Below, piece by piece: positions 40,635-50,483 of a stretch of 64,000 nucleotides of DNA. Below the pieces are notes generated by a model. The model saw only the letters and a program-made list of their open reading frames with translations, was not told the DNA's origin and did not search any database. Each line of letters begins with the position of its first letter. Positions within the stretch are counted from its first letter, which is position 1. Where the stretch lies: contig CALJVD010000032.1 of NCBI GenBank assembly GCA_937974825.1, positions 1-64,000 of the forward strand. The letters run 5' to 3'. Origin of the DNA: an uncultured Oceanospirillaceae bacterium (GTDB lineage Bacteria > Pseudomonadota > Gammaproteobacteria > Pseudomonadales > Oceanobacteraceae). The translations under genes were made by a program, and so were the position numbers.

Positions 40635-41663
40635 ATGAGTGCCGCTTTATTGACCAGCCGTTTTAAAATATTACTGTCCATGGGACTTGCTACTCTTAGT
40701 TTTAGCAGCCTAGCCCTTGAATATATAACCGTTCAACCCGAGCAAGTTGCCGAATACTTTGACTTAGAAGCCACGCTGGAAGCCGTGAATGAAAGCACCG
40801 TTTCGGCTCAAACCAGTGGTGCAGTGGAAGCTATTTTAGTGGATGTAAACGACAGCGTTGAAGCCAATAGCGTGATTGTTCGTATTAATAACACGCAACA
40901 GCAAGCTGCTCTGCAACAAGCCTTGGCTAATTTAGAGCAAGCCAAAGCGCAAAATGAAGATGCGCAAGTTGTGCTCACCAGAAACAAGCGTCTCTACGAC
41001 AAGCAATCTCTTTCTAAGGGCGAGTATGACAGTGCAGTCGCTCGTGCTAAAAGTGCTGCCGCTGCTGTTAAAGCGGCCGAAGGTGGTCTGCAACAAGCCA
41101 AAGAGCAACTGTCTTATACAGAGGTTAAAGCCCCCTTCTCTGGCATAGTTAAAGCCCGACATATAGAACTTGGCGAACTGGTTAGCCCAGGACAACCATT
41201 AATGACCGGATTAGCATTAAGCCCACTACGTGCCGTGGCCGACTTACCACAAGCTGTCGCCACTGGATTTAAAAAGACGGGTGAACTCTCTCTGATTATA
41301 AATGATGAACAACTATTGCCAGAAAAAGTCACTCTTTTCCCTTACGCCGACAGTCGCCATCACAGCATCAGATTACGTGCACAATTACCAGAAACACAGG
41401 CGGAAGCCTACCCTGGTCAATGGCTTAAATTACGAGTTAAAACAGGGGAACGTGAAAGCATTTTAGTGCCGCAATCTGCAATATTACAACGCGGTGAGCT
41501 TTCTTCCGTGTATGTATTAGTCAATGATACTGCCCGCTTACGACAAGTCCGCACTGGTGAAGACCAGAACGGACAAACAGAAATTCTTTCAGGCTTGCAA
41601 GCAGGCGACATCATTGTCACAGACGCACTCGCTCAATTAGCCGCATTACGTAATAACCAATAA
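40635..41663 (+). CDS. RND efflux periplasmic adaptor subunit
   Basis: A 342-residue membrane-fusion protein linking an RND pump to an outer-membrane channel. A signal segment (about 8-28) is followed by a biotinyl-lipoyl-like domain (VSAQTSGAVEAILVDVNDSV), a helical hairpin (about 90-155, LAQLEQAKA-like text with ARAKSAAAAVKAAE) and the return lipoyl half (YTEVKAPFSGIVKARHIELG), then beta-barrel domains (LVPQSAILQRG near the end). AAGGA lies 8 bases before ATG. The permease gene follows by 10 bases. No outer-membrane channel gene is nearby. Confidence 0.92.
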   Translation: MSAALLTSRFKILLSMGLATLSFSSLALEYITVQPEQVAEYFDLEATLEAVNESTVSAQTSGAVEAILVDVNDSVEANSVIVRINNTQQQAALQQALANLEQAKAQNEDAQVVLTRNKRLYDKQSLSKGEYDSAVARAKSAAAAVKAAEGGLQQAKEQLSYTEVKAPFSGIVKARHIELGELVSPGQPLMTGLALSPLRAVADLPQAVATGFKKTGELSLIINDEQLLPEKVTLFPYADSRHHSIRLRAQLPETQAEAYPGQWLKLRVKTGERESILVPQSAILQRGELSSVYVLVNDTARLRQVRTGEDQNGQTEILSGLQAGDIIVTDALAQLAALRNNQ

Positions 41664-41673
41664 GGTGGAATTC

Positions 41674-44600
41674 ATGAAGTTAGGTATATCGGGGAAGATT
41701 GCCCGTACGTTCCAGAACTCTCAAATAACCCCACTGCTTGCCTTAGTTGGGCTATTGCTTGGCTTCTTTGCCATTATGGTGACTCCTAAAGAAGAAGAAC
41801 CGCAAATTGATGTCACCTTTGCCAACGTGTTTGTTGCCTTTCCTGGTGCTAGCGCTAAGCAAGTAGAGCAACTGGTATCTATTCCTGCTGAACAAGTGCT
41901 TTCTGAACTAAAAGGCGTGGATGATATTTTTTCTATCAGCTCACCCGGCCAATCTGTTTTAACTGTCGCTTTTGAAGTGGGTATTCCGCGTGAAGAAGCC
42001 ATCTTAAACTTATACAACCAAATACACAGTAATAACGATTGGTTCCCACAGAACATGGGCATCATGCCTCCTATTGTTAAACCAATGGGTATTGATGATG
42101 TACCTATTATGGCTCTGACCATATCGTCTAATCGTGATGATATTAGCGCCGCGGAGTTAACTAAACTTGCGCATGCTTTAGAGATTGAATTAAAACGCAT
42201 TCAAGGAACGCGTGATATTTATACCATTGGCGGTCAAGACAGTATTCTGGAAGTGCGCTTAGATCCTGCGCGTATGAACGGCTTTCACTTATCGTTTGAC
42301 GATGTTCGCAATGCCTTATTAAGCGCCAATGCCGGTGGTCACATTTTGCCTTTAATTCAAAACAACCAAGTTATTCAAATACAGGCAGGTAGCTTCTTAA
42401 AGAGCGCAAGCGAGGTCGGCCAACTGGTGGTTGGTCGCTCAGATTCAGGGATTGTGTATTTAGCGGATGTCGCCGACATTAGGCTAGGCGCCGACACGCC
42501 CGAACAATCTGTATACACTCGCGCTCCTAACCAAAAAGACTCACTGCCAGCAGTGACTCTAGCCATTGCTAAGCAACCTGGCAGTAATGCTATCGACATC
42601 ACTCAAGCCATAGACAAGCGCCTAACTCAGCTTAAAAACCGTTTAATCCCCAATGATATTAACGTCGATATTACACGCGACTACGGCATCACCGCACAAC
42701 AAAAATCAGAGCAACTAATCAGTAAGTTGCTGTTTGCAACGGCTGCCGTGGTAGTACTGGTTATCTTCAGTATGAGTTGGCGTGAAGGTGTGATTGTCGG
42801 CGGTGCTATTATTATCACGCTTGCCATTACACTCTTCGCCAGTTGGGCGTGGGGCTTTACGCTCAACCGAGTATCTTTATTCGCTCTTATTTTTTCAATT
42901 GGTATTTTAGTTGACGATGCCATAGTGGTGGTTGAGAACATTCACCGTCATTTGCATTTAGACCCATCTCGCAACATGTTAGACATCATTCCTGAAGCGG
43001 TAGACGAAGTGGGTGGTCCGACTATTCTGGCTACCTTCACCGTTATTGCCGCCTTAATGCCAATGGCTTTTGTAACTGGATTAATGGGTCCATATATGAG
43101 CCCCATTCCCATTAACGCGTCCACTGGCATGTTAATCTCATTAATCGTTGCTTTTATTGCGACGCCTTGGTTGTCGTATAAGCTAATGCGTGGCATGAAG
43201 ATTGAGTCTACTTCCCAACACACAGACAGCATTGAAGCTCAGAAAAACACCAAGTTATATCGATTCTTTAACCGCTTAATGCGCCCGCTTATTGAGGGTG
43301 CTAACGCAGGCAAAAAACGCTTAATGCTCTTTGCTGGTGTCATGCTACTGATCGTAATGGCAGTGTCTTTACCGGTATTTAAGCTGGTTGTATTAAAAAT
43401 GTTGCCCTTCGATAACAAATCTGAATTTCAGATTATGGTTGATATGCCCGAGGGTACTCCAGTTGAGCAGACCTTAGTGGTGCTAGAATCCTTATCAGAC
43501 GAGTTAATGAGCATTCCGGAAATTAAAGACGTTCAGCTATACGCTGGCACCGCTGCCCCAATTAACTTTAACGGTTTAGTGCGTCAGTATTACTTACGTG
43601 CAATGCCACATCAGGGCGATATACAGGTTAACTTAGTCGATAAAGAACAGCGCGACCGCCAGAGTCACGAGATTGCTCGCTCAGTGCGCGCCTCGCTGCA
43701 AAAGATTGGCTTAACTTATAACGCCAACGTTAAGGTCGTTGAAGTTCCTCCAGGCCCGCCTGTGATGTCCCCTATTGTGGCTGAAATCTACGGGCCTGAT
43801 TATAAGCAGCAGATTGCAGCAGCTAAACAACTGCGTGCCTTATTTGAGAACACGCCCAATGTGGTAGATGTCGACGATATGATTGAATCGCCACAAGAGA
43901 AATGGGTCATCAATATCAATCGTACACGTGCCGCGCAATTAGGTGTTGCCCAGGCCAGTATTGTGCAAGCCATCAACACGGCTTTAGGTGGTGAAGATGT
44001 TAGTTATTTGCACACCGAAAACAACAAATACCCTTTACCGGTGCGCTTAGAGCTACCAGAAGGCAGCAAGGTTGAACTCAACCAGCTAAAAGTGATGAAG
44101 GTACGCTCTATTCAAGGTGACCTAATTGCTGTTGCCGACCTTATTGATATAGAGAAAACCACGTCCGACCACACCATCTACCACAAAAACCTACAGCCCG
44201 TAGTATTTGTAATGGCCGATGTCGCCGGTGAGCTAGACAGTCCATTGTATGGTTTATACGACATTGCTACCTCAATGGACGACAACGGAATGGACTGGCA
44301 GCAAATGCTTATTAAGCAGCCACCAGTGACTGATACCATTGCAATGAAATGGGATGGTGAATGGCAAATTACCTATGAAACTTTCCGGGATATGGGCATT
44401 GCCTATGCCGTGGGAATGATTTTAATTTACTTATTGGTTGTTGGTCATTTCCATTCTTACTTAGTCCCCTTGGTGATTATGGCGCCTATTCCTTTAACCA
44501 TTATTGGGGTAATGCCTGGTCACAGCTTGTTTGGTGCACAGTTTACGGCAACTTCTATGATTGGCATGATCGCATTAGCAGGAATCATTGTGCGTAACTC

Positions 44601-44865
44601 TATCTTACTCGTGGACTTTATTAAGCTTGAAAGTGCTGCGGGTATGAAGTTTACCGACGCTATTATTATGGCGGCTGCGGTACGCGCTAAGCCCATTGTA
44701 TTAACGGCTTTTGCTGCCATGATTGGTGCGCTATTTATTTTAGATGACCCTATCTTTAACGGCCTAGCCATTGCACTTATCTTTGGTATTTTGGTTTCTA
44801 CCCTACTGACCTTGGTAGTTATTCCAATCTTATATTTCTCGGCGTTTAAAAAGCAGTATCAGTAA
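41674..44865 (+). CDS. RND efflux permease subunit
   Basis: A 1063-residue AcrB-superfamily pump with 12 transmembrane helices and two large periplasmic loops. The TM4 proton relay is GILVDDAIVVVENIH, and IALAGIIVRNSILLVDFI is the matching TM10 region. A frame start at 41665 (GTG) is possible, but ATG 41674 follows AAGGTGG at a proper distance and gives MKLGISGKIART. The text EEEPQIDVTFANVFVAFPGA resembles uncharacterised HAE1/NFE-like pumps of marine bacteria. Substrate unknown; drugs, metals and lipophilic compounds are all possible. It forms an operon with the adaptor. Confidence 0.93.
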   Translation: MKLGISGKIARTFQNSQITPLLALVGLLLGFFAIMVTPKEEEPQIDVTFANVFVAFPGASAKQVEQLVSIPAEQVLSELKGVDDIFSISSPGQSVLTVAFEVGIPREEAILNLYNQIHSNNDWFPQNMGIMPPIVKPMGIDDVPIMALTISSNRDDISAAELTKLAHALEIELKRIQGTRDIYTIGGQDSILEVRLDPARMNGFHLSFDDVRNALLSANAGGHILPLIQNNQVIQIQAGSFLKSASEVGQLVVGRSDSGIVYLADVADIRLGADTPEQSVYTRAPNQKDSLPAVTLAIAKQPGSNAIDITQAIDKRLTQLKNRLIPNDINVDITRDYGITAQQKSEQLISKLLFATAAVVVLVIFSMSWREGVIVGGAIIITLAITLFASWAWGFTLNRVSLFALIFSIGILVDDAIVVVENIHRHLHLDPSRNMLDIIPEAVDEVGGPTILATFTVIAALMPMAFVTGLMGPYMSPIPINASTGMLISLIVAFIATPWLSYKLMRGMKIESTSQHTDSIEAQKNTKLYRFFNRLMRPLIEGANAGKKRLMLFAGVMLLIVMAVSLPVFKLVVLKMLPFDNKSEFQIMVDMPEGTPVEQTLVVLESLSDELMSIPEIKDVQLYAGTAAPINFNGLVRQYYLRAMPHQGDIQVNLVDKEQRDRQSHEIARSVRASLQKIGLTYNANVKVVEVPPGPPVMSPIVAEIYGPDYKQQIAAAKQLRALFENTPNVVDVDDMIESPQEKWVININRTRAAQLGVAQASIVQAINTALGGEDVSYLHTENNKYPLPVRLELPEGSKVELNQLKVMKVRSIQGDLIAVADLIDIEKTTSDHTIYHKNLQPVVFVMADVAGELDSPLYGLYDIATSMDDNGMDWQQMLIKQPPVTDTIAMKWDGEWQITYETFRDMGIAYAVGMILIYLLVVGHFHSYLVPLVIMAPIPLTIIGVMPGHSLFGAQFTATSMIGMIALAGIIVRNSILLVDFIKLESAAGMKFTDAIIMAAAVRAKPIVLTAFAAMIGALFILDDPIFNGLAIALIFGILVSTLLTLVVIPILYFSAFKKQYQ

Positions 44866-44883
44866 AAATTGAAGTGCTAAAAA

Positions 44884-44914
44884 AAGGGGCGATTACTAAT
44901 AGTAATCGCCCCTT
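44884..44914 (-). terminator. Terminator of the DUF748 gene
   Basis: AAGGGGCGATTACT (44884-44897) pairs with AGTAATCGCCCCTT (44901-44914) around AAT. On the minus strand the stem runs into a run of T. It lies 20 bases past the stop at 44934. Confidence 0.88.
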
Positions 44915-44933
44915 GTACTGAACAGCTAATGGG

Positions 44934-47327
44934 TTAGTTCACCCCTAGTAAAACCTCTGCTTTTTCACCTTTTTGAGTACGGCAAATAGACAAACGTGCG
45001 GCGACTTTTTCATCATAAGCTAGCAACCAGTCCTTCACCTTTTGACCACGCTCTAACGCAAAATCAGACCAGTCTTCACCCAGCTCATCGGCTTCTGCTG
45101 TGCTCACAAATGGGCAGGCTTTCACTTCAAGCTTATCTTTCTTCTTCATAAGCTCCGCCACCTTAGTAAGGTTTGCAATTTGTTCGTCGGTTAACTCTGT
45201 CACACCATGCTCGTACACTAAAGAGTCTAAACGAATGGCAAACAGATAATCACCGGCAAAACTTGCAACGGTAAGCATGGTTCCGTAAGGCTGCATGGCT
45301 TGTTTTAAGAAGTAGACTGTACCGGCTTTCAGCGCTTTCTGAGTTAACTGCTTAGTAATATCATTTAAGCCAATATCAGGATCCGCCAAGTCGCCCTCTA
45401 ACGGAATACTTAAGCGTAAGTTCCCATTATCGTCACGTAGTAATCCCACCGCAGTATCAATGGGCATAGATATTTGCTTACTGATTTTGCTGATGGTTTC
45501 TTCATTTACTGGCGTAAACTTAGAATTACGCAGTAATATTTTAACGTTACCGCCAAGCTGAGCCTTATCAAAAGTAATATGAGCATCAACGTCTAACGAG
45601 CCACGATCTAGCTGATACCCCAAAGCCTGAATGAAGTAGCCATTAAACGGCACTAAATCTAACTGACGTACGGTCACATCCACATTGCCTTGCGGATATA
45701 ACACTGCATCACGTTCAAACAGCCCTAAGCTACCTGTTGCGACTATCATATTGTAGCGACCAATACCTAAATGGATTTCAAAAGGTACTTTTTCAGTTAA
45801 TGAGAAATCACTTTGCTTAATGGTGCTATTAATTTCACCAATGCTTACCTTAGTAATATTGATATCCGTTTTTAACGCCGGTGTTATAGAGTAATCTTCG
45901 ACATGTACCTTACTCGCGACAGTTTCTGCACCTTCAACCTCTTCAGCCTGCTGAATTAAACCGGCTAGCACTAATGCCAACAGAAGTGGCTTACTATCTT
46001 CTTTAGCTTCTGAGTTTTTTGCATCTTCTTGGCTTGCATCGACCGTAGTTTCTTCATTTGGCAAACCGACTAAATTCCCGTCTTTATCACGCTGAATATT
46101 CACCAGCAAGCCTGAGTAATATTGATTACCCAGTGTGACTGAAAACTCATCGCTGCTTACATCAACGGCCAAATCATTAAAGCCATACTGCTCTAAATTC
46201 AATAACTGCTCTTCTTTGCCAGTTACGCTTAGCTGTGTAATTAACAGAGATTCTAATTGCGGTTTTAAGTCTTGATGTTGGAAGTTTTCAAGGTTGACCT
46301 GATCGAGCGCTAACTGCATGGGGTCATCGTTAAGAGCGATATGATTAACCTGTAACGATGCAAAAGACTGCTGCGTACCTGCGTTACTTATTTCGTTAAT
46401 GCTGACATCATCGATGCTGAGGGTTAAACCTTTACCATCATCAACACCCAGTGATTTTACAAGTAAACGTTCAACGCTTTGTGATTCCGCATCCGCCAAA
46501 ATATTGTTTAAACTCAACTGAGATAAATTAAGGCTAAGTTCATCATCTAACACTAAGGACAAGCCGTTTACGCTAAGGTCTCCTTGCCATTGTGGCTGAA
46601 TTAATAGGTTGCTTAGCTTACCTTTTGCATTAAGTGCTAGTGGTGCGTTTAACAATAAGTTTTGTTCACCAGAGACCGCTAACGATTCAAGAACCAATGC
46701 CACATTAATTTTAGGCTCACTATTTTCTGCGGTATTCAAACCCTCTATTTGAATATTTTTAACCTGCAATTCGCCTTCAGTCTCTAAGCCATCTATAGAT
46801 AACTGCCATTGGTAGCGTTGGTTTTTTATTTCTAAATTAGTAACTTGCACCGTCCAGGGTTCTTCGTCTGTACTGTCACTTTCTGTGCTTGCTTCAACGG
46901 CACCCGGCTGTTTCTGAGTGTCGGCACCCGCCAATGGGATTGAAATCCCCGCCACCGTCATGCTTTCTGAGTCTTTAGTAAGCACGGCTTCTAGACCTAG
47001 GTCTAGGCCATCTAAAATGACATTACGCACGACTATCTGCTGCTGCAGCATGGCCCAAAGATTAATATCTAAGGTTAAATTATTAAGGTGGGTTTGCTCT
47101 TTGCCTACATTAGGGTGAGTAAGAGTCACTCCTGTTAAAGAAAGCTGGGTAGCGAATGGCGCAAACTTCCAGTCTTGCGCTTCTAATTGATAATTTTCGC
47201 CTTGCTCCTCATACCAGTCGGCAGCGAAACTCAAGGCAATTCCTGGCGCCATATATAAGCCGACCAATAAAGCTAGCAAAATAATAATAAGAAGGGTCGA
47301 TAAAATAACGAGTATTCTCTTAAGCAA
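44934..47327 (-). CDS. DUF748/AsmA-like large envelope protein
   Basis: A protein of about 797 residues with one N-terminal membrane anchor (ILVILSTLLIIILLALLVG) and a long periplasmic part rich in short beta-strands and repeats of the type LxLxxLxLxN. This fits DUF748/AsmA-like proteins thought to act in envelope lipid transport or outer-membrane maintenance. A C-terminal stretch (KLEVKACPFVSTAEADELGE) and the last 60 residues resemble an OmpA-like tail. The frame is open to a GTG at 47417, but those 30 residues look like untranslated sequence. TTG at 47327 with AGGT 6 bases upstream gives MLKRILVILSTLL, a normal anchor start. Function unknown. Confidence 0.8.
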   Translation of the reverse strand: MLKRILVILSTLLIIILLALLVGLYMAPGIALSFAADWYEEQGENYQLEAQDWKFAPFATQLSLTGVTLTHPNVGKEQTHLNNLTLDINLWAMLQQQIVVRNVILDGLDLGLEAVLTKDSESMTVAGISIPLAGADTQKQPGAVEASTESDSTDEEPWTVQVTNLEIKNQRYQWQLSIDGLETEGELQVKNIQIEGLNTAENSEPKINVALVLESLAVSGEQNLLLNAPLALNAKGKLSNLLIQPQWQGDLSVNGLSLVLDDELSLNLSQLSLNNILADAESQSVERLLVKSLGVDDGKGLTLSIDDVSINEISNAGTQQSFASLQVNHIALNDDPMQLALDQVNLENFQHQDLKPQLESLLITQLSVTGKEEQLLNLEQYGFNDLAVDVSSDEFSVTLGNQYYSGLLVNIQRDKDGNLVGLPNEETTVDASQEDAKNSEAKEDSKPLLLALVLAGLIQQAEEVEGAETVASKVHVEDYSITPALKTDINITKVSIGEINSTIKQSDFSLTEKVPFEIHLGIGRYNMIVATGSLGLFERDAVLYPQGNVDVTVRQLDLVPFNGYFIQALGYQLDRGSLDVDAHITFDKAQLGGNVKILLRNSKFTPVNEETISKISKQISMPIDTAVGLLRDDNGNLRLSIPLEGDLADPDIGLNDITKQLTQKALKAGTVYFLKQAMQPYGTMLTVASFAGDYLFAIRLDSLVYEHGVTELTDEQIANLTKVAELMKKKDKLEVKACPFVSTAEADELGEDWSDFALERGQKVKDWLLAYDEKVAARLSICRTQKGEKAEVLLGVN

Positions 47328-47501
47328 AGCAATACCTATCAATAAGTTATAATTTAATTTAAGTTTAACACCTTGAAATACCAATCCATAGTGTCCGACT
47401 TTGAGGTTGTTAGCCACCTATTATTATTCAATAAGATCGTATAAATCGGATTAAAACCAAGGTATGGTTAGACCATAAGAATAATAATACAGGACCTTAA
47501 G

Positions 47502-48566
47502 ATGAAAAAGCTCACGGGTTTAACTGCACTTATTTTACTTTCATCTTACTTGTTTTTTTGGCCAACACAGGTAGACCCCGTCGCTTGGCAAGCACCCAAA
47601 GCACCAGCTTTAGAGGGTGAGTTTCAAGTAAATAACAAACTCTCAACGGTTAAGCGTTTGGCAATGGCTGAAGGTATTGGGCCAGAAACCATCGCCATTG
47701 ATACGCAAGGGTTTATTTACACTGGGTATCAAGACGGCAAAGTTGTTCGCTTTAATCCGCAAGGAAAACAGCCCGATCTCATTGTTAACACTCAAGGGCG
47801 CCCACTAGGCATAGACATAGCCGAAGATGGCAGTTTGATTATAGCAGATGCATTAAAAGGCTTATTAAGAGTAACGCCTGAGAATGGTGCTATAGAGCTG
47901 TTAACCGACTCGGCCAATAACCAGCCGTTTAAATTTACCGATGACGTTGTGATTGCGAAAAGCGGCATGATTTACTTTACCGACGCTTCCAGCAAATTTG
48001 GCCCTGCAATGCACGCGCGTGATGATATTCTCGAGCACGGTGGTCATGGTCGTCTGATTCAATACAACCCGCACACTAAAGAAACTCATGTGTTACTCGA
48101 GGGCTTACAGTTTGCCAACGGAGTGGCTTTATCAAAAGACCAATCGTATTTGTTAGTGGCAGAAACAGGTAATTACAGTGTGGTTCGTTATTGGCTTACA
48201 GGACCGAATACAGGCCAACATGATCTATTTTTAGAAAACTTGCCGGGCATACCCGATGGTATTTCTAGTAACGGTGAAGGAATATTTTGGTTAGCGTTAT
48301 TCTCACCTAGAAACGCGCTACTGGATTTTGCCTCCCCCTACCCTTGGCTGCGTAAGTTATTTTTTAGAATTCCAGCGTTTTTACAACCGCAACCGGCAGC
48401 CCATGCTTTTGTATTAGGAATAAACGAGCAGGCGCATATAACACATAATCTACAAGACGCGTCCGAACATGCTTTCCACCCGATCACCAGTGTTATTCAA
48501 CATAATCGTAAGCTATATCTTGGTAGTTTAACCGCCGATCATTTCGCGGTATATGACCTAGACTAA
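47502..48566 (+). CDS. SMP-30/strictosidine synthase-like beta-propeller protein
   Basis: A 354-residue six-bladed propeller protein related to SMP-30/gluconolactonase and strictosidine synthase-like (APMAP) proteins. An N-terminal hydrophobic segment (about 5-19) anchors or exports it. Propeller text includes GPETIAIDTQGFIYTGYQDG, GRPLGIDIAEDGSLIIADA, IYFTDASSKFG and FANGVALSKDQSYLLVAETG. Strictosidine synthase-like proteins of bacteria act as calcium-dependent esterases or lactonases, but the substrate here is unknown. A good ribosome site precedes ATG. It converges on recD with 18 bases between stops. Confidence 0.87.
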   Translation: MKKLTGLTALILLSSYLFFWPTQVDPVAWQAPKAPALEGEFQVNNKLSTVKRLAMAEGIGPETIAIDTQGFIYTGYQDGKVVRFNPQGKQPDLIVNTQGRPLGIDIAEDGSLIIADALKGLLRVTPENGAIELLTDSANNQPFKFTDDVVIAKSGMIYFTDASSKFGPAMHARDDILEHGGHGRLIQYNPHTKETHVLLEGLQFANGVALSKDQSYLLVAETGNYSVVRYWLTGPNTGQHDLFLENLPGIPDGISSNGEGIFWLALFSPRNALLDFASPYPWLRKLFFRIPAFLQPQPAAHAFVLGINEQAHITHNLQDASEHAFHPITSVIQHNRKLYLGSLTADHFAVYDLD

Positions 48567-48584
48567 ACTTCACAGTGGGGTGAG

Positions 48585-50483
48585 TTAATCACCCCATAAG
48601 GCTTCTCTTAAACCGCTTGCGCGTTGAACTTTACTTCTAATGCCCTGCTGCCAACAGGCATCACTAGAAAACAAGGTGAACTCCTGTTTTGCTCGCGTAA
48701 TTGCAGTGTAGATTAGTTCACCGGTAATAACATTTTGCCATTGATTAGGCAGCAACAAGCATACTCGTGTGAACTCAGATCCTTGGCTTTTATGCACTGT
48801 GATGGCAAAGGCTGTTTCATGCGCAGGAATACGGCTAGGCAACAACCAACGAACACCACCCTCTGCATTTAAGAAGGCTACTTTGAGTTGGTTATCTTGA
48901 TATGGCAGCGCAATGCCTATGTCACCATTAAACAAGCCTAAGTCATAGTTATTTTGACTAACGATAACGGCACGACCGGGGTACCAAAAACTGTCTTCTG
49001 TTCCATAGTTACTAGAAACACCGGCGCCAAAAGCACCTTGTTCTCTAAGTAGCCTTAAAATATGTTGGTTTACCTGCTCAACGCCATAAGGGCCTTTACG
49101 TAAGGCAACTAACACCTGAAATGTATCGTATGCTGCAAAGATGGCTATGGCTTTTTTATCAGGGTCTAGGTTTTGTTTTAAAACATCGATGTACTCTTTA
49201 AAACCTTGCTTAATATGCTGTTTCCAAGCATCTTGCTGCCAATAATATTGTTCATGCTCATTAAGCACTTCAAAATGCACATCACTAAAGCCATTAAAGG
49301 CTGTTTGCGCCTCGGCCTCATTACCGCCATTGACAGCTTTTGCTAAATGACCAATACCACTGTTGGCGTCAAATCGGTGTGATACTCGCAACTGTGCTAC
49401 GGCATTCTGTAATGGCTTATTCGAATGCTCTATATAGCCTTCTAGTTGATACCCCGTTATCTGTTGTAGTTTTTCAGCAAAACTCGGCTGTACCCCATGC
49501 TGATTCCCGGCGTCGCATAAATCGGCTAAGACGCTACCCACCTCGACCGAAGCAAGCTGATCTTTGTCTCCTATGAGAATTAAGCGAGCACTCGGAGACA
49601 AGGCCTCAAGTAAATGGCTCATCATGGGCAGGTCGACCATAGAGGCCTCATCAACAACCACACAGTCAAAGGGCAAATGTTGGCGCGCATGGTAACGGAA
49701 TCCGCGTGGTGTCCAACCTAATAAACGGTGCAAAGTATAGCTATCATCAGGAATCCGTTCTGAATAAGGCAAAGCGCCTTGCTTTGCTCGTGTTTTTGCT
49801 TCTCGAATGGATTCGGTCATACGTGCTGCGGCTTTACCCGTGGGTGCGGCTAATGCCACGCTTAAGTCTGGATTTAAACTTAATAAGGCACTGAGCATCT
49901 TAGTCACTGTCGTAGTCTTACCCGTGCCCGGACCGCCTGTAATTACAGCAAAGTTTTGTAAACAAGCACTGGCAGCGGCTATTTTTTGCCAATCAATTTG
50001 GTCTTCAAGGGTAGGAAACAACTGAGTTAAGACTTCTGCTAACGCACTTTCATCTATGGTATTTTCAACATTTAATCGAGCCTGTATTTGCTTTAATACC
50101 TGTTGTTCATAATGGTAGTAACGCGCTAAGTACAAATTACTTTTATGCAAAACCAAAGGTTGGTTAGCGTATGCAACATCTTGCTCTACGCAATGCACTG
50201 TCGCCGCATTTTTTAAGCTATCCAGCACATCAGCCAATGCCTGCTGATTCCATTCTTTAGCCAACAAAGGATATGCAGACAGCCATTCAATATTGTGCAA
50301 GGGTAAGCAGGTCTGCCCTTTACCCAGAGCCATATTCACTAGTACTGCAGCCAGCTCTAAATGCAGCAAATCTAAATTCTTTGTTTGTGCTTGTGTCTCA
50401 TAAGCCAGTATTTGCTTAGTAAATTGAATATCAATGGCACGTAACTGTTCGCTTATATTGGGGTTATTTAAAATTGTCATCAT
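48585..50483 (-). CDS. recD: Exodeoxyribonuclease V subunit alpha
   Basis: A 632-residue SF1B 5'-3' helicase of the RecBCD enzyme. Walker A is GGPGTGKT at 183-190. CVVDEASMVDLPMM carries the DEAD-like Walker B motif, GDKDQLASVEVGSVL motif III and TVHKSQGSEF motif VI. In RecBCD it drives the 5' strand and is needed for exonuclease regulation at Chi. The start overlaps the recB stop by 4 bases. The second codon is also ATG, so the start could be one residue later. Last gene of recC-recB-recD. Confidence 0.95.
   Translation of the reverse strand: MMTILNNPNISEQLRAIDIQFTKQILAYETQAQTKNLDLLHLELAAVLVNMALGKGQTCLPLHNIEWLSAYPLLAKEWNQQALADVLDSLKNAATVHCVEQDVAYANQPLVLHKSNLYLARYYHYEQQVLKQIQARLNVENTIDESALAEVLTQLFPTLEDQIDWQKIAAASACLQNFAVITGGPGTGKTTTVTKMLSALLSLNPDLSVALAAPTGKAAARMTESIREAKTRAKQGALPYSERIPDDSYTLHRLLGWTPRGFRYHARQHLPFDCVVVDEASMVDLPMMSHLLEALSPSARLILIGDKDQLASVEVGSVLADLCDAGNQHGVQPSFAEKLQQITGYQLEGYIEHSNKPLQNAVAQLRVSHRFDANSGIGHLAKAVNGGNEAEAQTAFNGFSDVHFEVLNEHEQYYWQQDAWKQHIKQGFKEYIDVLKQNLDPDKKAIAIFAAYDTFQVLVALRKGPYGVEQVNQHILRLLREQGAFGAGVSSNYGTEDSFWYPGRAVIVSQNNYDLGLFNGDIGIALPYQDNQLKVAFLNAEGGVRWLLPSRIPAHETAFAITVHKSQGSEFTRVCLLLPNQWQNVITGELIYTAITRAKQEFTLFSSDACWQQGIRSKVQRASGLREALWGD

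Noticed and set aside
41721..42200. A 159-codon minus-strand frame inside the RND permease gene
   Set aside because: Antisense shadow of a clearly real gene, without a ribosome site or protein-like pattern.
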